DNA of 64,000 nt from Polynucleobacter sp. MWH-HuK1. Lineage in GTDB: Bacteria > Pseudomonadota > Gammaproteobacteria > Burkholderiales > Burkholderiaceae. The DNA is taken from contig NZ_JACVPP010000001.1 in the NCBI RefSeq assembly GCF_018881815.1, positions 1,295,097 through 1,359,096 of the forward strand, in the 5' to 3' direction. The notes below the pieces were generated by a model. That model had not been told where the DNA came from and made no database searches. It saw only the letters and a program-made list of their open reading frames with translations. How positions within the stretch are numbered: the first letter of the stretch is position 1; every line of letters begins with the position of its first letter. Below, in pieces: positions 33,522-42,108 of this stretch. The position numbers and the translations under genes are program-made.

Positions 33522-33827
33522 ATGATTTTTACAATGTTATTAATGGATCGTCCTGGTACTGCTGACTTACGCGTTCAAGTTCGTCCTGAGCATCGCGCTT
33601 ATTTAGCCAAAATGGCTGACCGCATGGCTTTTGCTGGACCCCTCACATCAGAAGATGGGAAAACCACTATAGGTAGTTTGATTGCAATCGACTTTCCGAG
33701 TCGGGCTGATGTTGATGCATGGCTAAAGGATGAGCCTTATACAAAAGCGGGCGTATACGAGAAGCCGATCATTAATATTTTTAACAATATGTGGACACAG
33801 AAGGCTGGCTTTCCGCCAGCACAATAA
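33522..33827 (+). CDS. YciI-family protein
   Basis: The 101-residue protein has the YCII ferredoxin-like fold: MIFTMLLMDRPG, VRPEHRAYLAKMADRMAFAGPL with the conserved His, GSLIAIDFPSRADVDAWLKDEPYTKAGVYE and NIF at the end. YciI-like proteins are small, dimeric and of uncertain enzymatic role (the Rhodococcus relative is a chloromuconolactone dehalogenase). It stands alone between the tRNA-Ser terminator and the DUF748 gene. Confidence 0.85.
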   Translation: MIFTMLLMDRPGTADLRVQVRPEHRAYLAKMADRMAFAGPLTSEDGKTTIGSLIAIDFPSRADVDAWLKDEPYTKAGVYEKPIINIFNNMWTQKAGFPPAQ

Positions 33828-33865
33828 TTTAACGTAACTTTTTAAATTATTTTGTATTGCTTTAA

Positions 33866-36286
33866 ATGGTTCTGACTCAATTACCTCGTCTCAAAAAATG
33901 GCTGATTTGGTTTGGCGTCTTGATGCTCTCCTGTATCATCATCTTTTGGGCGGGGGCTCACCTCTTGGTTCCGGGGTTGATCAAAAGGTCCGCCTCTGAA
34001 TTTGGTACTAAGATTGGTTATGAGATTGCTTATCAAGATCTCAGTATTTCGCCGCTTAGACTGAAATTAGAGCTTGATGGTTTTAAGTTAGCAAAGTCAG
34101 GCGGTGCAAAATTACTGGATTTTAAAAAGCTCGTTATCTCTATCAAATGGACAAAATTAGTCCTAGGTGAGTTGGGCTTTGATGAGATCTTATTGGCCGA
34201 GCCAAAAGTGTTGGTGGAGAGGACGTTACATAAGGACGCCCGTTCAGCAATGTGGAATTGGCAGGAGCTGATTGCCGTGCTTGAGAAATCAATACCATCT
34301 ACTGATCCTACTGAATCCAATAAAGCGCTCAAAATATCTGTCGATGAACTGCAAGTGAGTTCGGCCTCATTAAGCTTGTTAGACGACTCTACTAATTTAA
34401 AGGAAGAGCTAAGTCCTTTTACGATGAGGTTACTTAATGTGGCCAACTACGATAAGCAGGGCGTGGTGGCAGGTGTTCGCGGCCAATACGACTTTAATCT
34501 TGGCGTCTTACAGGTTTTGGTGCCCGGCGTTAACAAAACTATTAGTTATCAGCGCGTTGCTATTGCGGGAGGGCTGGATAATCCTCAGCCTGGTAAGTTG
34601 GGTGTGCAGCTGAATGTGAAGTTGGATGATGGCGCTATTCGCTCTCGTTGGGACTTTAATACTGAATCAAAGTCGGTAGATGGTCAGTTGGAGCTTGTGA
34701 ATTTAGCAACCGCTCCACTGATTGCGCTCTTGCCTGCGAATAAAGAATTAATAGGTAAAAGCGGTGCAATGAATTCAACACTCGCTCTCAAATTTGGACC
34801 AGATGCCGATGTGGTCGCTGGCGATATTCATATTTCGGATTTAACGATTCTGGAAAAAGATCAAAAACATCCTTTGATTCTTTGGAAGATGGCAGATATT
34901 CGTCAGCTGGAATATAAAAGCCTGAAATCGAAACAAGCGACCAGCAATAGTCTTTCAATTGATGAGTTGATTGTTGATTCACCAGCACTTCAATTTGAAA
35001 TCAATGAGGAAGGGTTTTCTAATTTCAGAAGATTATTTACCAAGCCTGCAAGTGAGCAGAAAACTGAAGCTACTGACGCCCCTAAATCAAAGGAATCAAC
35101 TGCATTTAGTCTCGACATACGTTCTACTAACCTCAAGAATGGCGAAGTGTTATTTTCGGACTTGGCGATGCGTCCGCATTTCAAGGTGGATGTGAAAAAA
35201 TTCAATGCCACTCTCTTAGGGGTTAGTAATACACCGGGGCGTTTTGCCACGGTGGCTATGGATGGGGTTGTTGCAGGTTCAGGAAGTATGAGGGCTAAAG
35301 GCCAGGCATCGTTCGATGACCCACGCCGTAATCATGACATCTTGATGACTTTCCGTAATTTACCTCTGAGCGCATTTAATCCTGCAGTCATGACATTTGC
35401 TGGTTATCAAATTGCGAGCGGGCGGCTCAACCTTAATTTAAATTACAAAGCTAAAGAAGGTGACCTTAATGGTAGCAATCAGATCATCATCAAGAAGGTG
35501 GTGCTTGGTGATGAGGTGCCAGACTTTGCCGGAAAAAAATTACCATTAGGTTTGGCAATTGCCTTGCTTGAAGACTCTGACGACACCATCGATGTCACCG
35601 TCAAGATTGCTGGCAATGTCGACTCTCCAGAATTTAGTGCTAGTGGTCTAGTATGGCAGGCGATTAGCAATGTTCTAACTAACATAGCTACTGCACCCTT
35701 TAGAGCTTTGGCAGCATTAATTGGTGTTGGCGGTGAAGAGGGTATTAACGCGGTTCCTGGTGAGGCAGTTTTTTTAGTGGTTGACCAAGATCGCTTAGAA
35801 AAATTTGGCGAGTACCTTATCAAGCGTCCGAATTCGAGTTTAGAGATTGTTGGCACTTATGACCCGGTCCAAGATCGAAAAGAGCTGGCTAGGGCAAAAG
35901 CTGATTCAGTCATCTTGAAAGATGCAGGCTTCAAACTAATTCCAGGCGAACCCATTCCCGTGCCAAGCTTGTCTGACCCTAGAGTGCAGTCAGGACTCAA
36001 GTCTGCCTACGCTGAATATATTGGGAGAATTAAGTTAGGGCAGCGTCTTTTGACGCTTCCAGACGGTGAGCGGCGTAACGAGCAATTGCACAATGAGCTG
36101 ATTGCTGGCATAGAAATTACAGACAGCGAACTCAAGGAGTTGGCTAAGGCGCGGGCTAAAGCTGCTTACGGATTTATGATCAAATCCGACCCCAGCCTCA
36201 AGGATCGCATTCAGCTTGGTGATGTCAAGACGGTAGAGGCAGGAAAAGAGGGAATTCCGCTCGATGTTGAGATCAGAATCAAGTAG
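33866..36286 (+). CDS. DUF748 / AsmA-like envelope protein
   Basis: The 806-residue protein has an N-terminal membrane helix (KWLIWFGVLMLSCIIIFWAGAHLLV, about 11-35) and a long, beta-rich periplasmic region. Repeats of the type LKLELDGFKLAK and LQVSSASLSLLDD are followed by LNLNYKAKEGDLNGSNQIIIKKVVLGDEV, typical of DUF748, which is distantly related to the AsmA/YhdP bridge-like lipid-transport family. The last 150 residues (EKFGEYLIKRPNSSLEIVGTYDP) include charged helices. A role in outer-membrane lipid homeostasis is an inference. A small lipoprotein gene starts 10 bp downstream. Confidence 0.82.
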   Translation: MVLTQLPRLKKWLIWFGVLMLSCIIIFWAGAHLLVPGLIKRSASEFGTKIGYEIAYQDLSISPLRLKLELDGFKLAKSGGAKLLDFKKLVISIKWTKLVLGELGFDEILLAEPKVLVERTLHKDARSAMWNWQELIAVLEKSIPSTDPTESNKALKISVDELQVSSASLSLLDDSTNLKEELSPFTMRLLNVANYDKQGVVAGVRGQYDFNLGVLQVLVPGVNKTISYQRVAIAGGLDNPQPGKLGVQLNVKLDDGAIRSRWDFNTESKSVDGQLELVNLATAPLIALLPANKELIGKSGAMNSTLALKFGPDADVVAGDIHISDLTILEKDQKHPLILWKMADIRQLEYKSLKSKQATSNSLSIDELIVDSPALQFEINEEGFSNFRRLFTKPASEQKTEATDAPKSKESTAFSLDIRSTNLKNGEVLFSDLAMRPHFKVDVKKFNATLLGVSNTPGRFATVAMDGVVAGSGSMRAKGQASFDDPRRNHDILMTFRNLPLSAFNPAVMTFAGYQIASGRLNLNLNYKAKEGDLNGSNQIIIKKVVLGDEVPDFAGKKLPLGLAIALLEDSDDTIDVTVKIAGNVDSPEFSASGLVWQAISNVLTNIATAPFRALAALIGVGGEEGINAVPGEAVFLVVDQDRLEKFGEYLIKRPNSSLEIVGTYDPVQDRKELARAKADSVILKDAGFKLIPGEPIPVPSLSDPRVQSGLKSAYAEYIGRIKLGQRLLTLPDGERRNEQLHNELIAGIEITDSELKELAKARAKAAYGFMIKSDPSLKDRIQLGDVKTVEAGKEGIPLDVEIRIK

Positions 36287-36296
36287 ACTTGAGGTC

Positions 36297-36521
36297 ATGA
36301 ATTCAATAAATATGCGCATTTTTTCCATCTTCACGCTATTTGCCTTTTTGGGTCTTACCGGCTGCGGCTCCATTGAATCAGCCGCTCAAGAAGACTGCAC
36401 CTCAATTGGTTGGCAAATTGGCAGCAAAGGCTACCAAGATTGCTACAAAGCAAGGCTTTACGAGCGCAAGTTGGATTATTCACTTCCTCCTGGCGACAAG
36501 CCTTCTCCATCCCTGATTTAA
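36297..36521 (+). CDS. Small putative lipoprotein
   Basis: The product has 74 residues from the ATG at 36297, preceded by GAGG; the ORF-track start at 36264 lies inside DUF748. A signal with lipobox LGLTGCGS is followed by SIESAAQEDCTSIGWQIGSKGYQDCYKARLYERK, with two cysteines that may pair. This resembles short Cys-containing outer-membrane lipoproteins, but I recognise no named family. It is probably co-transcribed with the DUF748 gene. Confidence 0.65.
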   Translation: MNSINMRIFSIFTLFAFLGLTGCGSIESAAQEDCTSIGWQIGSKGYQDCYKARLYERKLDYSLPPGDKPSPSLI

Positions 36522-36540
36522 TTAGGGTAAACCCTAGATT

Positions 36541-36568
36541 CAAGTCCTTGAGCGCCGTCAAGGACTTG
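36541..36568. repeat. Perfect 11-bp inverted repeat after the small lipoprotein
   Basis: CAAGTCCTTGA and TCAAGGACTTG flank GCGCCG. A smaller dyad, TAGGGT-AA-ACCCTA, lies just upstream at 36523-36536. There is no T-run, so this could be a factor-dependent terminator or an operator before the formate dehydrogenase operon. Confidence 0.5.
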
Positions 36569-36666
36569 GGGGTATAAATAACCCAAAATAAAGCGTTGTT
36601 TTGCGCATTTCTAGCCTTCTAAGTATTTGGCTTGGCAGGACTTTTTAGTGGGCAAGATGGGAAAAA

Positions 36667-36684
36667 CTTTGCATTCGTGCAAAG
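36667..36684 (+). repeat. TTCG hairpin in the formate dehydrogenase leader
   Basis: CTTTGCA and TGCAAAG pair perfectly over TTCG, 31 bases before the beta-subunit ATG. It could be a dyad operator or an mRNA leader hairpin. Confidence 0.4.
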
Positions 36685-36715
36685 CAATAAATATAAAAAT
36701 TAGAGACTACAAAAT

Positions 36716-38518
36716 ATGAATCATCCAAAGCCTTCTGGAGAAGTCAAAGCGGTTGCTGTGGCAACGGCAGATGATTTGAGGGAAACCATTCGTCGTAAGA
36801 GTAAGTTGAAGGGGCGTCAAGCTGATGATGCTTCTATTGCAGAGGTGCGCAAACTTATTGGAATTGCACCGCATCGTCGTGACTTGCTCATTGAGAATCT
36901 TCATAAGCTTAACGATGAATACCGCGCTTTGCATGATCGACATTTAGTTGCCTTAGCAAAAGAAATGAATTTGCCAATGGCAGAGGTATATGAAGTTGCT
37001 ACTTTCTATCACCACTTTGAAGTCGTACGTGGCAATGATCCAGTAGCAGATATTCTGATTCGTGTTTGCGATGGTATTGCTTGTGAATTGGCGGGAGCAC
37101 AAAATCTCTTGTCTAAATTGCCAGCTATCCTTGGCAATCCTAGTATTAAAGTCGTGGCAGCCCCATGTGTAGGGCGTTGCGAGCAGGCGCCTGTAGCCGT
37201 GGTTCACCAATATCCAGTGCTATTTGCAACAGCCGACAAGGTTTCTGCTGCTGTCAAAAATAATCTGACAGCACATCCGATGGCTAAAGATGATGCTGTG
37301 TTTGAGCCTGCTGCTTTAGCAGAGCAGGGCGTATCACCCCAAGGAGAGCTGCAAACAGTTTGTCCTGATTACGTTGGTTACGAGTCTTATCGCGCACAAG
37401 GTGGTTACGCTTTAGCACAAGAAATCCACGAAGGTAAGAAAGACGCTGAGAGCATCATCAAGGCCATGGAAAGTTCTGGCTTGCGCGGTTTGGGTGGTGC
37501 AGGATTTCCAGCGGGTCGCAAGTGGCGCATTGTGAAGGATCAAGTTGCCCCTAAATTAATGGCTGTGAACATTGACGAAGGTGAGCCAGGAACATTCAAA
37601 GATCGCACCTACTTGGAGCGCGATCCACATCGTTTCTTAGAGGGTCTATTGATTGCCGCCAATGTGGTTGGTATTGATGCTTGCTATATCTACTTGCGCG
37701 ATGAATATCATGGCTGCCGAGAGTTGCTAGAAGCCGAGTTGGCAAAGTTAAAAGCTAATCCACCATTTAAGTTACCTACGATTGAATTGCGTCGTGGAGC
37801 AGGTGCTTATATCTGTGGTGAAGAGTCCGCCATGATTGAAAGTATCGAAGGCAAGCGTGGTGAGCCTCGCATGCGCCCTCCATACATTGCACAAGTAGGT
37901 TTGTTTGGCAGACCAACCCTCGAGCACAACTTTGAAACCTTGTACTGGGTGCGCGATATTGTCCAGCGCGGACCAGAGTGGTTTAGCTCATTCGGTCGTC
38001 ATGATCGTAAAGGCTTGCGTAGCTTCAGCGTGAGTGGTCGTGTGAAGAAACCTGGTGTGAAGTTAGCTCCTGCCGGTATCACCATTCAAGAACTAATTGA
38101 TGAGTACTGCGGTGGCATGCAAGATGGCCACAAGTTTTACGGCTATTTGCCTGGTGGGGCATCGGGGGGCATCTTGCCAGCGACTATGAACGACATTCCG
38201 CTCGACTTTGATACCTTGCAACCTTATGGCTGCTTTATTGGTTCTGCTGCGGTGATGGTATTCAGCGACAAAGATAAGGCGCGCGATATGGCTTTGAACG
38301 TCATGCGTTTCTTTGAGCATGAGAGTTGCGGTCAATGCACTCCTTGTCGTGTAGGCACGGGCAAAGCAGCTCAACTGATGCAAGCCAAGTCTTGGGATCA
38401 AGAAACTTTAGAAGACTTAGCCACGGTGATGGTGGATGCTTCTATTTGTGGTCTAGGTCAAGCGGCACCAAACCCCATTCGTTGTATTCATAAATATTTC
38501 CCGGAAGAAGTAGCTTAA
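36716..38518 (+). CDS. fdhB: NAD-dependent formate dehydrogenase, fused NuoE/NuoF-type beta subunit
   Basis: The 600-residue diaphorase subunit moves electrons from the Mo subunit to NAD+. Residues about 55-195 form a NuoE-like thioredoxin fold [2Fe-2S] domain (EVYEVATFYHHFE, RVCDGIACELAGA, APCVGRCEQAP). From about 235 a NuoF-like domain follows with GLRGLGGAGFPAGRKW (NADH/FMN), VNIDEGEPGTFKDR, GAGAYICGEESAMIESIEGKRGEPR and the [4Fe-4S] HESCGQCTPCRVGTG. In many other operons these are two proteins (FdsG and FdsB), so this is a fusion. The alpha subunit follows 39 bp later. Confidence 0.92.
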   Translation: MNHPKPSGEVKAVAVATADDLRETIRRKSKLKGRQADDASIAEVRKLIGIAPHRRDLLIENLHKLNDEYRALHDRHLVALAKEMNLPMAEVYEVATFYHHFEVVRGNDPVADILIRVCDGIACELAGAQNLLSKLPAILGNPSIKVVAAPCVGRCEQAPVAVVHQYPVLFATADKVSAAVKNNLTAHPMAKDDAVFEPAALAEQGVSPQGELQTVCPDYVGYESYRAQGGYALAQEIHEGKKDAESIIKAMESSGLRGLGGAGFPAGRKWRIVKDQVAPKLMAVNIDEGEPGTFKDRTYLERDPHRFLEGLLIAANVVGIDACYIYLRDEYHGCRELLEAELAKLKANPPFKLPTIELRRGAGAYICGEESAMIESIEGKRGEPRMRPPYIAQVGLFGRPTLEHNFETLYWVRDIVQRGPEWFSSFGRHDRKGLRSFSVSGRVKKPGVKLAPAGITIQELIDEYCGGMQDGHKFYGYLPGGASGGILPATMNDIPLDFDTLQPYGCFIGSAAVMVFSDKDKARDMALNVMRFFEHESCGQCTPCRVGTGKAAQLMQAKSWDQETLEDLATVMVDASICGLGQAAPNPIRCIHKYFPEEVA

Positions 38519-38557
38519 TAAAAGTAAATATAAAAATCAGGGAATAAAGAGACAAAC

Positions 38558-41452
38558 ATGAACGCTCCAACAAATCCTAAAGAACTTCAATTGCAAACCG
38601 TTGAGTTTAAGCTAGACGGCAAGACCATCGTTTCCTATGAAGGTGAAACGATTCTCAAAGCTGCTAAACGTCACGGCATTGATATTCCACACTTGTGCTT
38701 TAAAGATGGCTACCGTCCAGATGGCAATTGCCGTGCTTGCGTAGTCGAAATTAATGGTGAACGTACATTGGCACCAAGCTGCTGTAGAAGTGCAACACCT
38801 GGCATGGAAGTGAAAGCCAATAGCGAACGTGCACTAAAGAGTCAAAAGCTTGTCTTGGAGATGCTGCTCTCTGATATGCCTGATGAAGGCTTTAAGTGGG
38901 TAGGTGACACCAAAGAAGAAGAGCAGAAGAATCAGCATGGCGAGCTCAGTACTTGGGCTGCGCGCATGAATGTCACTGTGCGCCCAGAGCTCAGAGCTAT
39001 CCGCCGTGAAAAAGTGAGCAGTGATGTTTCTCATCCGGCGATGGCAGTCAATTTAGATGCGTGCATTCAATGTAATCGTTGTGTACGTGCATGCCGTGAA
39101 GAGCAGGTCAACGATGTGATCGGCTACGCGATGCGTGGTGCTCATAGCGAGATCGTATTTGATCTGAATGATCCAATGGGCGAGAGCACCTGCGTAGCTT
39201 GTGGCGAGTGCGTGCAAGCTTGCCCAACTGGCGCATTGATGCCTAAAGGTTTAATTGGTTCGCAAACGGTAGATCGCAAGGTAGATTCTGTTTGTCCATT
39301 CTGCGGTGTTGGTTGCCAAATTACCTACAACGTCAAAGACGAAAAGATTGTTAGCGTAGAAGGTCGTGATGGCCCAGCAAACCACAATCGTTTATGCGTT
39401 AAGGGTCGTTTTGGTATGGACTATATCCATAATCCACAACGCCTTACTAAGCCATTAATTAGAAAAGCAGGCGTTCCAAAGGATGAGTCCATGCTTGAAG
39501 GCAGGCAAGACTGGTCTGACATCTTCCGTGAAGCAACCTGGGAAGAGGCTTTGGAAGTTGCTGGCGGCGGCTTAAAGAGACTGAAAGATCAATACGGTAA
39601 CAAAGTATTGGCTGGCTTTGGCTCTGCAAAAGGCAGTAATGAAGAAGCTTATCTATTTCAAAAACTGGTACGTACAGGTTTTGGAAGCAATAATGTAGAC
39701 CATTGCACGCGTCTTTGCCATGCTTCATCTGTTGCTGCTTTATTAGAAGGTGTAGGCTCTGGCGCAGTAAGTAATCAGGTAAATGATGTTGAGCACTCAA
39801 GCTTAATCATGTTGATTGGATCAAATCCAACCGCTAATCACCCCGTTGCTGCTACCTGGTTTAAGAATGCTGCTAAACGCGGCGCCAAAATTGTTCTGTG
39901 TGATCCGCGTATGACCGAGATTAGCAAACATGCTTGGCGCACAATGCAGTTCAAGCCTGATACCGATGTGGCTATGCTTAATGCAATGATCTATACGATT
40001 ATTGAAGAAGACTTGGTTGATAAAAACTTTGTTGAAAATCGTGCCAATAATTTTGCAGCCTTAAAAGAGAACATCAAAGGCTACAGCCCAGAAGCGATGG
40101 CGCCAATCTGCGGTATTCCAGCAGAAACACTGCGTGAAGTGGCTAGAGAGTTTGCAACTACCAAATCAGCAATGATTTTGTGGGGTATGGGTGTTAGCCA
40201 ACACGTTCACGGTACTGATAATGCTCGCTGCTTAATTGCCTTAGTGAGTATCACAGGCCAAATTGGTAAGCCAGGATCTGGTTTGCATCCATTACGTGGA
40301 CAGAACAACGTTCAGGGCGCTAGTGATGCTGGTTTGATTCCAATGATGTTCCCCAACTATCAGCGCGTCGATAATCCAGAGGCACATGCTTGGTTTGAGA
40401 AATTCTGGGATACGCCGTTAGATAAAAAGCCCGGATATACCGTGGTAGAGATCATGCATAAGATCACTGCGCCTGATTCTGATCCAGACAAGATTCGTGG
40501 CATGTATGTCGAAGGTGAGAACCCAGCGATGAGCGATCCTGATTTAAATCATGCCCGTCATGCTTTGGCTTCCTTGGATCTTCTCGTAGTTCAAGATATC
40601 TTCATGACAGAAACCGCTTTGCTGGCTGATGTCGTATTGCCTGCAAGTGCTTGGCCTGAGAAGGTCGGCACGGCAAGCAATACAGACCGTATGGTGCAAA
40701 TGGGCAAGAAAGCAATTAACCCTCCTGGTGATGCCAAGCCTGATCTGTGGATTATTCAAGAGATCGCTAAGCGTATGGGTCTCAATTGGAATTACCAAGG
40801 TCCTGACGCTGGTGTTGCTGAGGTTTATGATGAGATGCGTCAAGCCATGCATGGTGCTATTAAGGGTATTACTTGGGAGCGCCTGGAGAAAGAATCAAGC
40901 GTTACCTATCCATGTTTATCCGCTGAAGATCCAGGTCGCCCTATTGTGTTTGATGATCAATTCGCCACGGCCGATGGTAAGGTAAAACTTGTACCTGCCG
41001 ACATCATTCCAGCGAATGAACGTCCCGATGCTCAATACCCATTTGTATTGATTACAGGCCGACAGTTAGAGCATTGGCATACCGGTAGTATGACTCGTCG
41101 CGCTACTGTGCTTGATGCTATTGAGCCTATGGCAACTGTGTCTATGAATGGTGAGGATATGACTCAGTTAGGTGTATCTGCGGGTGATGTGATTACTGTT
41201 CAGTCTCGTCGTGGTGAAGTGGGTATCCACGTGAGAAGGGATGACGGTACGCCAAGAGGTGTGATCTTTATTCCATTTGCATACTATGAGGCTGCTGCTA
41301 ACCTCATTACAAATCCTGCTCTAGATCCATTTGGCAAGATTCCAGAGTTTAAGTATTGCGCTGTGAGGCTGGCCAAAGGTGGTCAAGCAGCCAAGATCAT
41401 GGGATACGGCACGAATGCCCCAGGTGGATCCAAGGTTATGTCCAACGTTTAA
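38558..41452 (+). CDS. fdhA: NAD-dependent formate dehydrogenase, molybdopterin alpha subunit
   Basis: The 964-residue catalytic subunit oxidises formate to CO2. It has an N-terminal [2Fe-2S] ferredoxin domain (DIPHLCFKDGYRPDGNCRACVVEI, about 44-67) and a His/Cys cluster region. Two [4Fe-4S] ferredoxin motifs (CIQCNRCVRACREEQ, CVACGECVQACPTGA) and the proximal cluster VCPFCGVGCQITY follow. The bis-MGD domain carries the metal-ligand Cys387 in HCTRLCHASSV, so it is a Cys rather than Sec enzyme. It ends with a molybdopterin-dinucleotide-binding domain (LITGRQLEHWHTGSMTRR). No fdsD or fdhD gene is adjacent. A terminator follows. Confidence 0.95.
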   Translation: MNAPTNPKELQLQTVEFKLDGKTIVSYEGETILKAAKRHGIDIPHLCFKDGYRPDGNCRACVVEINGERTLAPSCCRSATPGMEVKANSERALKSQKLVLEMLLSDMPDEGFKWVGDTKEEEQKNQHGELSTWAARMNVTVRPELRAIRREKVSSDVSHPAMAVNLDACIQCNRCVRACREEQVNDVIGYAMRGAHSEIVFDLNDPMGESTCVACGECVQACPTGALMPKGLIGSQTVDRKVDSVCPFCGVGCQITYNVKDEKIVSVEGRDGPANHNRLCVKGRFGMDYIHNPQRLTKPLIRKAGVPKDESMLEGRQDWSDIFREATWEEALEVAGGGLKRLKDQYGNKVLAGFGSAKGSNEEAYLFQKLVRTGFGSNNVDHCTRLCHASSVAALLEGVGSGAVSNQVNDVEHSSLIMLIGSNPTANHPVAATWFKNAAKRGAKIVLCDPRMTEISKHAWRTMQFKPDTDVAMLNAMIYTIIEEDLVDKNFVENRANNFAALKENIKGYSPEAMAPICGIPAETLREVAREFATTKSAMILWGMGVSQHVHGTDNARCLIALVSITGQIGKPGSGLHPLRGQNNVQGASDAGLIPMMFPNYQRVDNPEAHAWFEKFWDTPLDKKPGYTVVEIMHKITAPDSDPDKIRGMYVEGENPAMSDPDLNHARHALASLDLLVVQDIFMTETALLADVVLPASAWPEKVGTASNTDRMVQMGKKAINPPGDAKPDLWIIQEIAKRMGLNWNYQGPDAGVAEVYDEMRQAMHGAIKGITWERLEKESSVTYPCLSAEDPGRPIVFDDQFATADGKVKLVPADIIPANERPDAQYPFVLITGRQLEHWHTGSMTRRATVLDAIEPMATVSMNGEDMTQLGVSAGDVITVQSRRGEVGIHVRRDDGTPRGVIFIPFAYYEAAANLITNPALDPFGKIPEFKYCAVRLAKGGQAAKIMGYGTNAPGGSKVMSNV

Positions 41453-41472
41453 AGATCACTCAAGAAAAACAC

Positions 41473-41506
41473 AACAAGGCTCCTATATGGAGCCTTGTTT
41501 GTATTT
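41473..41506 (+). terminator. Rho-independent terminator of the formate dehydrogenase operon
   Basis: AACAAGGCTCC and GGAGCCTTGTT form a perfect 11-bp stem over TATAT, followed by TGTATTT. It lies 20 bp after the alpha-subunit stop. Confidence 0.85.
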
Positions 41507-41523
41507 AAACCCTATATTCCACA

Positions 41524-41541
41524 TTACTACTTTTGTAGTAA
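41524..41541. promoter_or_regulatory. Perfect palindrome, probable toxin-antitoxin operator
   Basis: TTACTAC-TTTT-GTAGTAA is a perfect dyad 21 bp before the antitoxin ATG. TA antitoxins usually bind such palindromes to repress their own operon. Confidence 0.65.
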
Positions 41542-41562
41542 AATACAGTAAAGGGGGTCCAA

Positions 41563-41790
41563 ATGGGTATGCCGGTAAGAATTGATGATGATCTATATGA
41601 ATTAGCCAAGGTTGAAGCCAAGGTGGAGCATCGAACGATTGCCGGGCAGATCGAGTTTTGGGCAAAAGTAGGTCGGGCGGCAATAGATAACCCAGATTTG
41701 CCCGTAGCATTCATTACGGAGTCGCTCGCATCATTGGCTGAGCCTAGAGAGCAATCCACCCCATTCATCCCTCGCACTAGGAAGCTTTGA
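41563..41790 (+). CDS. ParD-like antitoxin
   Basis: The 75-residue protein has a ribbon-helix-helix-like start (MPVRIDDDLYELAKVEAKVEHRTIAGQIEFWAKVGRAAIDNP), matching the ParD-like family, and an acidic/proline tail likely to bind the toxin. AAAGGGGGT is its ribosome site. The stop codon shares one base with the toxin start, a common TA arrangement that couples translation. A perfect palindrome upstream suggests autorepression. Confidence 0.82.
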   Translation: MGMPVRIDDDLYELAKVEAKVEHRTIAGQIEFWAKVGRAAIDNPDLPVAFITESLASLAEPREQSTPFIPRTRKL

Positions 41791-42068
41791 TGGCGTATGA
41801 CGTTTATCAAACACGCCGATTCTTAAGGCAATACAAAAAATTAAATGACAAAACTGCCAAGGATGTCGATGACGCTGTAATCCTGGTGGCTAAAAAGCCA
41901 ACTATTGGAGAAAAAAAGAGCGGTGATTTTTCTGAATTATGGGTATTTAAGTTTAGAAGCGGTAATCAGCTTTATTTACTTGGGTACTCGATGGATGACG
42001 GGCTAAGACTAATTTATCTGGGGTCTATAGGGTCTCACGAAAACTTCTATCGTGACATTAAGCGATAA
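41790..42068 (+). CDS. RelE/ParE-superfamily toxin
   Basis: The protein has 92 residues from the ATG at 41790, which overlaps the antitoxin stop; the TTG one codon upstream is less likely. The RelE/ParE fold shows in YQTRRFLRQYKKLNDKTAKDVDDAVILVAKKP, ELWVFKFRSGNQLYLLGYSMDDG and LRLIYLGSIGSHENFYRDIKR. Whether it is an mRNA interferase or a gyrase inhibitor cannot be told. The ending GSHENFYRDIK is typical of RelE-like toxins paired with ParD-like or Xre antitoxins. Confidence 0.82.
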   Translation: MAYDVYQTRRFLRQYKKLNDKTAKDVDDAVILVAKKPTIGEKKSGDFSELWVFKFRSGNQLYLLGYSMDDGLRLIYLGSIGSHENFYRDIKR

Positions 42069-42108
42069 ATGAGCGGATATCTCTAGGGACCTTTAGAATA
42101 AGACCTCA

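Noticed and set aside
34033-35856. Minus-strand ORFs of 137, 86 and 125 residues inside the DUF748 gene
   Set aside because: They overlap an intact long gene and show Ser/Pro/Leu-rich shadow composition without motifs.
36541-36568. Classical intrinsic terminator after the small lipoprotein gene
   Set aside because: The 11-bp dyad is perfect but is followed by GGGGTATAAATAA and not a T-run, so I list it only as a repeat.
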